NCBI GenBank assembly: GCA_012845835.1
Contig: JABAKD010000020.1
Location: 11,238,488 to 11,302,487, forward strand
Reading direction: 5' to 3'
Source of the DNA: Undaria pinnatifida
Lineage: Eukaryota; Sar; Phaeophyceae; Laminariales; Alariaceae
Length of the DNA: 64,000 nucleotides
The position numbers and the translations under genes were made by a program. A model generated the notes under the pieces. That model did no database searches and was not told the origin of the DNA. It was given only the letters and a program-made list of their open reading frames with translations. The first letter of the stretch is position 1; every line of letters starts with the position of its first letter. Positions 50,201 to 62,700 of the stretch are shown here, piece after piece.

Positions 50201-53200
50201 CCTCATATGTTGGAAGGAGTTCATTGGCGTGGGCCACTGTTTATGGTGCCCCGATTTTGGCCATGTATTCCTGAGATTCCTTTCGCCGCTTAAAGATCAA
50301 GATGCCGATTTAATATTTCCGTTCAGTGTGTATGGTAAAAACGAATCTCGATGCAGAATCTACTAAAAAAATGAACATATTCGAAGGCAATATCTAGAGG
50401 GGTGGTTGTTAGAATTCGAAAACACTAAAACCACACAAACGCGCCGCAGTGCCACAACACGCTACAGACCATGGTGATCCAGGACACCCTTGTACTTCCT
50501 CAGCTTGGGTGGAAGTAAGGCCTGCAACACCACTCAAACTGTGGGGTGGTATGGATGTGTCTGCCTTTTAATGACACCAGGGTGGAGGCGAGACGGAGGA
50601 TGCGTACCTCGCGGCGTACACGGCGTCGGCATCGGTGTCGGCGGTGGGAGCGGAAGAGTGGGAACGAGAAAAGCATAGCTATAGGGATACCTCGGTCTCG
50701 GCCTCGGAAGGGCCGGCGGCCGTGGCAGCAGGGCACCAAGCTGCGTCCGGGGAGCGGGGGCGGGGGGGGGGGGAGGAGGAGGAGGGCACTCGACTGGTTA
50801 AGCGAGCGGTGAGCAATGGGGTATACATAACGCAACCCACTTAACAGGACGATCGTGTTCGCCTGTGCTTTTTCCGTCCAAAAATATTGGGTCTATAAGG
50901 TTTTCTTTCGGGAATATAGTTGGCTTCGAATCGCGGGGGTGTCGCAGGTTGAAAGGGGGGAACGCAAGTGTTCCTATGAGCTACAAGGTATCCCTTGGGA
51001 GTGTAGGTTCCACGCGTAGGTCGGGGAGAAGCAAAGCGGGTGACGCGAGGTTTACACTAATCAATGTGGCAAATTTGTATTCGCAAGATTGGCGTATCAC
51101 GCAGCTTGCAAAGATGAGTATTGACCCTAAAGTTATCGAACTCACAGCTGACGTGTTTAGAAGATTTTTTCAAAATAGGGCCAGGAGTTGATGTATAATA
51201 CATTGGGGGTCCCCATCATAGTGCGGTCCACGTTAGTTCGGAGTCCTACTTTAGTGCGGTGAATATTTATTTTCGCGACTTCGTTCCACTTTACTCCGGC
51301 TTCGTCCCCCTTTAGTGCGGCTTCGTCCCGCTTTAGTGCGGACCGGTCTTTCGTTTGGAGTTTTGGCGGTCCTACTACTCAACGGCACACGCCTCCATGT
51401 AATTACGTACAGAGCAGTAAGCGGTACGGGGTAGCAGTTGTACCAACACAGCGCCAATACAACAGAGCTTAGCAGTGCTATACTTTACAGCTTTATATTG
51501 GTGTGTTGTGGAGTTGTACTAGAGTAGCAGTGCTATATATTTGGGCAGCTATCGTCGTAGCCTTCGTTGATTGATAGTGTCTAATAAAGGATGCGTAATC
51601 CGAGTCTAATGTTATAGCCGAGCTGTGAAATACCGGTACTGCAACAGACGTACCGCAGCAGTACAGACTCCCGTCTTTCGCGATACTGAAGAGTGGACAC
51701 GTGCATACATGTGATGTGTGGATACATCATACAAAAAAATCGTATATAGCCCACTTTTGTGCGGTGCTGGTTCGGTACCGCACGATGTACTTTCCCACTG
51801 TAGTGCGGTATCATATCGCACTGAATTTTCGTCTGCCACGGCACTGCACTACAAGAAGACCGGCACTGCATGCCGGTATGATAGACGGAAGTGCGTGTTT
51901 TGTACTTTTGCTGCTGGCAGTATGCACGGCAATGGCTATTTTACAGTGACCGATGGATAGACCGCCAGTTTAGGGACACAAAGTAAGATGAGGACGGTAC
52001 ATGAATGCACATCAACGTCGGAAGGAACGAAACGAAGCACCTGTAGCAGCTGCAACAGAGAGGATGGCGGTAGTAGCAACATGTAGACAACGAAACAGCA
52101 GCAGCATGCAGCGTTACAGCAGCAGCAGAGAAAGGCTAGCAGCAGTATTGCAGCAACAGACGACAGCAGTAGTAGCACAGCAGAAGCAACACCCACACAC
52201 ATGCTGACAGACAGGGGTGAGTGAGCACGGCGGGTTTTCACCGATCAGGAAGGCTTTGCTCGCAAGTGCGAAGCGCCGTGAGGTGTTTGGCGAGTCGCAC
52301 GAAGGGTGGGCTGCATCCGACTAAGAACCAGTTGCGAGGGGGACGCCATAGTGCTGAGGCATCATCGCTACCCCCCCCATCTACTCACCCCCATACCGAC
52401 GACATCATGGACCCACGCACCCGCAAAACAATGGCATACGAGGATATACCGCAAGCAAAGCATCGACGAGACCCTTCAAGATTCAAACAAGCCCGTGGTT
52501 TCAACTGCGCAAGAAAGAACGTGACTATCATTATCCATACACGCCCATGGTGCTAACCACGCAAGGGGCAACACGATTAGTCGATGAACACAACTGCGAA
52601 GTCTACACATCATACGGCAAGTGGCGGTAAATAATGTATCCCACTCGTTAAGGCCGGTGATGTCTTGAGCCGACAACCGTATGGATTTTTAAGCAGCCAC
52701 CGACGAGAAAAAATGAACCAAACACCTGGTATGTACGTCGCATTGAGGCAATCACTAGAGCAGAGGTACGTAGGCACCAACTTCACAGCTACCACTATGT
52801 ACGGAAACATAAAGACCATATAGTATTGGTATTAGTACCAGAACGCAACTTATGTTTCGGGACACGCTGGTGCATCTGAATAAAATTGTATACCTACTCC
52901 CCATGCCCACTCGACACCCTGCGATTTGGCGGCCTTGGTGCGTTTTGCAGGGGTTGCTGACGCTCGTGACTGGCGGAAGAGAAGCTTCCGTGTCTTGCCC
53001 CCAACCTCAGCAGCTTGTGGCCAATGCCGAGCGCACGGAAGAAGAATGGAAGCAGGATTTGTGCAAGGGCAGCGAAAAGGCAACGGCGGCGGCGGCGGTC
53101 GTACAATTCGTCGGGGCGTGCCTTGATCTACTCTCAGTGTCGCCGGTGGGTAGTTTGCGCCTTTTTATTGTTTTTCGTGATTTCATGTGATCAATCAACA

Positions 53201-56200
53201 CTATCCCCATTCTCGCGATGGGTGGCTGCGCCGTTTTTAGTTTTTTTTTCAAGTTTCCAAGTTTGCAACTCCGTCCCTTTTCAGCGATGGATGGGTTGCG
53301 CGGGCTTTTATTGTTCCTAATGTTTTCATTGTTTTAACAACGTTCCTCTTGTGGCGTCCCCTTTTAGTTTTGTTAGACCTGGACACTGAAGGCGGAAATA
53401 TATGTCGTGTCTACTACGCTTGTGTGAATGAGCAAAGCGTATTGTATTTATAGTTTTTTTTTTTTTCGTGTACCTGGTGGGTGACTGCGCCATTCTGTTC
53501 CCTTCATGTTTTAATTTTTTCGATACCGTCCCCTTCTCTCGTTGCTTTCTGTTTTTTCCAGACGCGGAGATCAAGGCGGAAAATCCCTGCCCTGTCTACC
53601 TCACGCATACGAATAAACAAGGGTATTGTACACTAGTTTGTTTAGTTCCTGTGTACCGGGTTGATCCCGGATTTCCTATTTGAATCATGTCCCCGTTCCT
53701 TTCACAATGGCCAAAAGTGTTTCAGGATGCGTCACGTTTTCATTCGCCGTAATACTATTAATAACAACTCGTCGGTCTGATTTTCTCAAATTTCTTTCTT
53801 TTTTATCTAGTTCATCACATTTTATTTCCAACCTTCTGGAAAAGCCGTGGTAACTGCTGTCTTCCCCTCTCCGCCCTGGTGCGTACCTTCATTTTTTGCA
53901 TCGCGCATAGGTTTCAGCATTCCCACTGATCATCGGTTTGCATCGATTTTTGTGATAAGGCCGCGCTGTTCATTCCATCTTGCGTACCAACAGGGTATCG
54001 ACGACTCGGATTGGGTACGGAGCAAGCAACGGTCCTTACATATCTGGATAGAATTGTAATGTATTCACAGTTATGTCCATCTGTTCCATCCTTTCGCACC
54101 GCATGATGGTCGTGGCGTAACATTCATATTCGCAATAAAGCAAGCCCCTCTGCTCCTCCACGATGATGTTCGCAATAAATCCCCTGTGCTCTTTTCCCTT
54201 TTTGCGTATACAACAACAGGGCATCGACGACTCGGATTGGTTACGGAGCAAGCACCTCCTGTCCATCCTCGCCACGGTCGCCGAAGCCGGCTCCTCCGAG
54301 CGATCTCACCTTCTCCTGGTTGGCACCCTCGGTGCCCTCCTGTCTATGTGTCTGGGCGACGACTCCCCCTTCCCCGAGCTCGTCCGGTCTCCACGCCCTA
54401 GGAAGCGGATTTCAGACGGAGGCGAAGATAGATCGTCCCCTGTCTCGCCGCGACGGTCGTACCGCTCTTTGTTCCCCTCCTCATCTTCCATCTCGGAGGG
54501 GTTGGATGATAACGAAGCGGGGGGAGGGGGGGGGGGGGAGGAGAGTGGTTTGTCCGGCGAGGAGCCGGCACGGGGCAGCGCGGCGGCTACTGGGTTCTAT
54601 GGTTCGACGAGGGACCTTCGTCAGGTAACAAAGTAATTTTAATATGCCTTAGAAAATGGGCTTTAGCATTTTTTGTCAAAGGGTTATGTCAGATGTGTGG
54701 CTAACATTGATCAGTGTATGGTATACCGCGTGGGTTGTTGGTGGGGCGCGGGAAGTCTACTTTTTAGAAATGCGGTTGAGAGATAATTCCTTTTCTGGAC
54801 ACGTAAATGTATAGGCCAGAGCCCATCAACGGATTTTTTTTGTGATAAGCAATCAATCCACGACACTCCTCCAAACCGTTGTCGACGTGCTAGGGTCGAG
54901 ATCGCTGGCAGCTATTGTCGCAGCAAACGTCTCTGGTGTCCTTATTCTGTAGTCGTGCATGAGTAGCCATATATAGTAGCCATAGCCCACCAAAACTGAG
55001 TCGTTGTGGTGCGATGAGCAACCCACCGTGGTTAGAAGCTCTGTCGATGCCGTGGTCAGGAATTTGTCAGCTATTATCGCAGCAATCGTAAACGAATCGT
55101 TGTCATATGTCTGGCAGTTTTTGCTCTTGTTTTTTCTTGAGAGGTAGTCTTCGACTCCAGGGTGTTTGGTCCTGTTTTTAGTTTTGGTTGGGAAGGATAT
55201 TCTTCGACTCCAGCGTTAGATGAAGCGTTTCCATTGGACTATATATTTTTGGGCGATGACGAGTTACTGTAAGAACGAAAAGAAGCAACCCGCTGAACTC
55301 GTCTGAACCGTTACCGATGCAAGGGCCGGGACATGTCAGCTATTGTCGCGGCAATAACGCCTCTCGTACTCGCCTCTGAGCTGGCTTGGGGGGACAAGGA
55401 TGTCGATGGGGCCGATTCTGACGCCGAAAATTGCGGCTTGTCGCCGGCTGCACGACGACCGCTGTGGCGGATGAGCGAAGAAGAGCAGCAGGTGAAGAAA
55501 ATGCTCCATGGTCCCCTGTTCCATGATTTGACGAGTTTGATGTGTTTCAGAGGGGTGAAGTGGTCGATTGTGCTGTTGCCGCCTACTTGGAATTATTAGT
55601 TCGCTGGTATTACAGCAGTGTATTGCCGATGCTGCAGTCGCGAGCGGTAATGTGCTGAGTTGTGCGTGTTTTGTGTCAGACCGGTGCGTGCGTTTCGTGG
55701 CTGAACAGTATTTTTTTATATAGACTACCGCATAAGTCGCCTTCTTGGCTTGCTTCGCTTCCCAGCTAACAACTACCAGGTGCTGTACAATATACAGTAG
55801 AATAACTACTGTAGAATATACAGTAGAATAACTACTGTACAGATTACAGTAGAACAACTATTGTACACTAGAATGACTATTATACAGCCAACTCGTACTC
55901 TTGTTTTCCTGAACTTCATGTGTTTTGAGGCGGGGGTACTGATGCGTGGTAAGTGCCGCCGTTGGCGAAATTGCCGCCGACAAAAAAAATGACAGTTTGA
56001 TGTGTTCAAGAGGGGTCATGATGCGCGCCGCCGCAGGCAAAACTTTCGTGGAGAAGACGGGGAAAAAATGTGTAGCCGGGTTTTACGCGAGGAAAGGGGG
56101 CCCATGTGGGCGTGGCTGGCACATATCTGCGGTCAAGGGCACCACGGGGGCTGTCAACCCATCGCAACTTGTTGTCTCTGATGCTGCTTGTTGCCTTAGT

Positions 56201-59200
56201 TTGGTTGGGATTGTGTTTCAATTACAGTAGTGGTCCCTCTATACGAGTCCTGGTATGTGCCATCCGGGAATACCGCCACCATAGCGACAACCGGCACTAC
56301 TCCGCATAATGACACTACTGGTTGCTCCCGTCTGTACCAGACGATTCACAGGCACTATAGTGGGTAACCGGCACTATATAGGAACCTCTTTTGTGCGGTT
56401 GTGTACGAGGCAGACCATAGCATCCTTGGTTGCCGGAATATATTGTCGCCCTCCGCCCCCGCGTTGATGTCATGCCGTGCCTACCGTCCCTCCACCCACG
56501 ATTTGCTCTCCGCATGCGTTCTTACGATGTCTTGCGACCCCTGGTCAGCGATAACCCGGCGTTCGGTGTCTCGGCTTTGTAGAGATGTCAGGGTCTATAG
56601 TCTAAATAGTGCGGCCATACTGATACTGAGTGCACCCACCCGCCCGTCCGCCCGCACGGGTTCTGTATGCCCTCCGTGTGCGTTGTTACGGCGCCTCGCA
56701 ACTCGTGGTGCTCTTTTTGTCTGTGTCGGACACAGATGCTGACTTCGCCAGCGTTTCTGACGCGACTCATTCGGCTCCTGCGAGAACCGAAGGAAAAGCG
56801 CCTGCTTGCTCCTTTGCTGCAGCACATTTGCTGGAGGAACAAGGTGCGCCCCTTTCCGTTTTCACAGTGAACGCCGATGGATGTATTCGTGCATGTTGAT
56901 TGTTTTGTGCGGTTTGAATGGGTATTTATTTTATTAACAATATTAGTACTTCACCCCCGACATGGGGACAAAGCTCTTGGAGTTAGACCAGGATCGATTT
57001 GAAGTTGGAAATGGGCTAAAGAAGCATAGCGACAGCCGCAGATGTAGTCTAAATAAACCACAACAATCGTCCTAAGCTCTATTAATAGGACTATTAGTTG
57101 ACAGCAGGCAGTGCTGTACCATCCGCTCGCGTGCGTCTGGTACACTTGTGCAGCTGTGCGCGTGTTGCAAGCGACACACACGTGAGTGGGCATCCCCTGC
57201 CTCCCATCCATCTTCTGGCCAGAATATGGCGTCACGTCGGTAAAGAGAATCACGACTACAACATTTTCAATCCCGCCAGCCTGTGAATGAAACAAGACAT
57301 TTCTTTTGTTCTCCGTACCAGAAATGTGAATGCCCCCCCGCGCCCCGCCCCCAGAAAAGAGGTTGCCAGCCATAGCTAATAGGTCTGTATGGGAGAAAAT
57401 AACGAAAGGGCAAGCTCGAATAGGATGGGATATCGTACTCGAGAAAATATGGAAGGGTTTAGGGGAAGACCAAGAAGAGGTACTATCTATAGAGAAGTTT
57501 GGCGGGTACAAGACAGAAGTAAAGGAAATAATAGAATGAAGGGAAAGGCTAGCGCTATGCAATAAGGCGAAAAGAGGAGAAGCACTTAGAGATATACGGG
57601 GGGTTGAGGGAAGCTATTGGAATGAAAACGTATCTGCACGGCCCAATGGACTACGCGAAAAAGCTGAAACTGCGATTTCGTGTAGAGGACCTGGACCTAC
57701 CAGAAAGAAGAAAGAGATATACCAGTAGTCGGGGGGAGGACGTGGCTATACATATGTGCCCGTGTGGCACAACAATAGAGAGTAAGGCTCACATAGTAGG
57801 AGAATTTGAAATATACAAGGAGGAACGGGATGCGTCAGAAGGGGAGATGAGGAATTCAACGTATGTGACATGGAAGAGTTTGATAGACTAGAGAGTAGCG
57901 AGAAAACGATCACTATTCTAGGAGATAGATGGTGGCCGTGGCCGCAGACGGCGAAACAGGACGGGGATAGGATAATCAAACAGGAACTATGTAATATATG
58001 AAAATAACGCATGAGCGCCCAAATTTTGGAGGTGTCTCTATCAGGAGTAGGAACGGTGCTCCGTCTCGAAAGGGATGCGTGGTCAATGGTCAAACGACTA
58101 AGGCAAGCAACATCTGATTACGCCCCCCCACCCCGTTAATATTCACATATAATAATTGGCCTCGGTTGGCACCGACACAGTAAGCATTATATGTATATTG
58201 GGGTTGGCAATGGTTGGCAACGACGCTGTATAACGTGCCAATCACTGCGTGAGCTAGACAACCAGGGCACCGTTTTTTTTCTGTTTTTTTCTTCTTCTTT
58301 TTTTGGCGATCACCATGACGGTTATCGAGTTAGATCATATTGTGCGGGGTGGAGAACCCAAACTCCGCACAAGGGGAATGATCGCATCACGCAGTGTGAG
58401 TATGGTAAGGCACCCACGAGGCAGTTACATAGTAATACCCAGTGCTGTCTCTGGAGTGGCCACACCAGCAAACAAAATAACTCATTGGCGCTGTCATCCA
58501 TATGCAAGAAAGTAGGCACAAGGTGCCGAAGTCCGTCTTACGAGCGGTTCTTGGAAGGATGCAGTTCATTCTTCATGCGACTCGCCGAACACCTCATGGC
58601 GCTTCGCGCTTGGTGCAAGCAATGTCTGCCTGGTTGGTGAAAACCCGACGTGCTCCGTCCCGGCATGGTAGGGATGCAAGGGTCTATGGTCATAAGACTA
58701 CAACCATGCACAAACTCAGTACCCCCCCCCCCCCCCCAGCTGATCGTCCGCAATAGAACACACCACCATATCTTCGTTGGGGATACGAAGACCAAATAAT
58801 GGTATGTAAGTATCGTCAATTTTCAACACCAGAAAGGGACACCAGCATTTTTTGTCATTCTGTCATGGCAAGGAAACGCCCTGTACAGCCGTCTGGACGG
58901 GGGACTTTGGGACGTCGATTAAAATTGGTGCAGGAGGGATCTTGCAACAGGGGAGCGATACCAACCCTATCAGCAATCCCACGACTTAGACTAAACTGCA
59001 GACTCGTTTGTGGGCTGGTCGGTGTCACTTGCGAGTCATCACACGCTAGGGGTGCAGCAGATTCTGAGAAGTTTCTGAGCTCCTAACGCGAGGATGCTCA
59101 ATATTCCACCCGAAGCATGACTTGGAAGGCATTCGCTTGCGCAACCCGACCAACATTTCTATATGTTCGCTATTACTAGTCCTAAACAAATTTGCTCGTG

Positions 59201-59707
59201 AAAATGGCATACTGACCGCATTTGAGGAGCTCAACCGGTCACATCGCTCAGAAGGTCAGAAACTCTTTGGCCCAGAAAGTGCTAAAAATCCTGCCGTGGG
59301 ATGGATAAATCTTGCTGGGTTACTTCCGCGATGTCGATTTTTTTTTTCTTTCTTTGGCGAAGTTTTCAATAGTGTCTTCCCCCTTTTCAACTTGCAACAC
59401 CCCCTGGATTTGAAGCCAACCGCACCCCGAAGGGAACGCTTATACCAGGTGGTAACGTAAAACACAAATGGCAATGGTGTTCTACCGATCTTGGATAGTT
59501 CCTCCGCTGGGGGCCCCCCGTCAGCATTGAAAGTTTTTGGCCAACAGGTGCTACTTTTTTCTTTTTGTCGTTTATGATTTTTTCTTTCCCCCCAGAGTTA
59601 TTGGAGCTGTGGTCCTGTGACCACGGCTAGACATACCATATGGCGATGAGTTGTCTGGGAACCCCTCGCGCCTGCCTGTCGGCCTGCCTGCCTGCCTGCC
59701 TGCCTGT

Positions 59708-59740
<33 letters not shown>

Positions 59741-62700
59741 TGCCAGCCTGCCTCCACCCTTGGCCACATCCCTTTTTCAGCTGATGGTCCAAGCTTGCTT
59801 GTAGTCAACACGAAAGAGCAGAACAGAAAAGAAACAAGTGGAATAAAATGCCAGGACACTAACAAAACGAAACCAAAACGATATAAGGCAAAACAAAACA
59901 AAAAAACAAAGCAAAACAACTAAACAAAACAACTACGCTACTTAGGTTGAGCCTCTAAAACTGAAATTCGTTTCCGTCCGATTTGTCCCTCGCGCCTGCC
60001 TCGGCCTCGGCCGTCTTCTGTGCTGATCTTGTATCCAAACTGGTGATCATCAACGTCTGCCAATGCAGCGAGATTAAACTAAAGTACTACTGTAATAAAC
60101 TCAACTAAACTAAACTACAAACTAAACAGAACAAAACAAAGCATTTGAAGCAAACAACAAAGCACACACACCTCGCACCTGCCTGCCCCGCCCTCTATCG
60201 TGCCCCCTTTTCAGCTAATGTCCAAGCTTGTAATCAACAACGTTTGCCAGTGCATCGAGATTCCTCGTGACATTGACGCTTCTCTGTGCAAGCCAGGCTT
60301 TAGGGCACTCATGGTCATCATGGGAAAGGTAAGAAAACGCTATTGATTTACGACCACTGGAATACATAGTGCAGTGCGATGGCTCAGCGCGTATTTGACA
60401 TGTATGTTTCCTGTAAATCGCGCCGCATTTTTTTTTGCATGCTTGATCTAGGTCCACGGGGGGAAAAAGGCCATACAGTAGTAGTGCAGTGCGATGATTG
60501 AGCAATAATATGTTGCTAATGTCGTTAAAAGAATGTGGCTTCAGGGGACTAATGTTAGCATGGGAAATATAAGAAAACGCAATTGTTACCACGAGCATGA
60601 TAGCATATGGTGTGCAGTGCCAATGGCTCAGGAATACCAGCTAGACTTCAGTATGTGTACCACGCAGCTTGCAAAGCTAAGCGTCGACCACTCAATCGAT
60701 CGATCTCACAGCTGACGCGTTTGAAGTACTTTTACACAAGACGCCGTTGCCTTTAATTCGTACCATGCTTTCTAGGCTTGTTATATGGTGCACGCGTACA
60801 AGGACACATGCCTGGTACGAGTGCAACAGTGCAGTCCATGCTTCGAGGCACCGAAAGTTGAGCTGGATAAGTTGGAGGCTATCCCGTCAGGTTATGCAAT
60901 GTGATACATTCCCCGTGCTTGATGTATGATTTGGACTATGAATCGATAGGTGCCGGACCAATTGCAGCAGTGGCGACTTGACCTGGCTATGCCCAAGATC
61001 CTTGAGACCATGGAGGAGCACAGCAAGCTTACGCTCGTCACTGAACAGGTACACAAGCAACCGACGGATCGGCGCCTTCTCGCATCAGCCGTACCACTGC
61101 TACACAACTGCAGCATATTTTTGGTTCTCATTTAGAACACCCTGCCTGTGACGTATCTTGTCTCGGGCCTACCCGATCCGACCCGACCCGACTCGACTCG
61201 ACCCGACCCGACCCGACCCGACCCGACCCGACCCGACCCGACCCGACCCGACCCGACCCGACCCGACCCGACCCGACCCGACCCGACCCGACCCGACCCG
61301 ACCCGACCCGACCCGACCCGACCCGACCCGACCCGACCCGACCCGACCCGACCCGACCCGACCCGACCCGACCCGACCCGACCCGACCCGACCCGACCCG
61401 ACCCGACCCGACCCGACCCGACCCGACCCGACCCGACCCGACCCGACCCGACCCGACCCGACCCGACCCGACCCGACCCGACCCGACCCGACCCGACCCG
61501 ACCCGACCCGACCCGACCCGACCCGACCCGACCCGACCCGACCCGACCCGACCCGACCCGACCCGACCCGAACCAACCCGACCTGACCCGACCCGACCCG
61601 ACTTGACCCGTGCTACGCTGTGCTGTGCTCGCGCTTGGTGCTACCCTTTGTTATGTTGCAGGCTCTGGAAATGTTGGTACGTCTAGCGAAAGCTTCTCCG
61701 GGGGTGAGGCGGTGGCTGGCGGCGCATCGAGATAGCCTCAGATGGGTGAGCGATGTTCGGAACTGCCGTGCGCTGATACCCTATGTATCGTTGTTTCATG
61801 CGAATGCCGCAGTATATGTTTTCGCCAATACCCTATCGTTCTTCATGCAAGTGCCGCAGCACGCAGCGACGTCACACCTCTTGCAGTATGTAGTTCGAAC
61901 GCCCGCTTTCTTGTACTCCTGCTTCTTGTACATCGCTCGTACTCGTATACGCGTACTACGTCAGAATTATTAGTATGTGGCACTGAAGGCAGTTTTTATT
62001 CTCGTCTTAATAATTACATTCAGGTTGAAGCATGTCGCTCAAAAGTGGGGACACGCATGACCCTCTCTCATCACTTGGGTAGACAATGGGTGAACAGCGG
62101 GAAGAGGGCGTATTTATTGTTTCGAAATACATCTCCTTCTACCTTTTGATTGATTCTGCATACTAGGTATTGTGTTGTACGCTCATCTCGTACGCTGTAA
62201 CGACCACCGCCGTACATTTCCGTGTCCGCTGTTTGTTGTATGCGCGCCCACGCAGATGGAGCAGTGGTTAGCTTAGGTTTTAGGCCTGAAGCACAAGCGC
62301 GGTGGCGGAGCAACGATGTAATAGTATATTAAGGCTAAACAGAGGCCGTCAAGAAACGCCCAACTGTAAAACAAGTAATAATACTTTTATTGAATCTAAA
62401 TAGTGGCCGTCAAGGAACTCTCAACACCAGCACTAGTGTCCTACAGCAGTAGGTATAATGAGGCCTTGATTGGCCATAAGCATAGACCGTCAACTGACAT
62501 TATCTGCCGACCGCCGCTGTGCATTTCCATGTCTGCCGTACGTTGTCTGCACGCACAACAGATGGAGCACTGGCTGGCACAGGTGCTGAGCCTGAAGAAC
62601 AAGCGTGGCGGCGGCATCGCATCGAGTCATTACGGATCCAGGATGAAAGGCCCTCCGACGAGCGTGTCGGAAGATAGGGTGAGCTATAATAGCTTGGCGG

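Noticed and set aside
50448-50514. Exon-like segment HNTLQTMVIQDTLVLPQLG
   Set aside because: Its donor phase does not fit exon 26, and exon 25 joins exon 26 directly.
61148-61606. Long open frames on both strands (repeating DPTRP / GSGRV)
   Set aside because: Pure consequence of a five-base repeat without stops.
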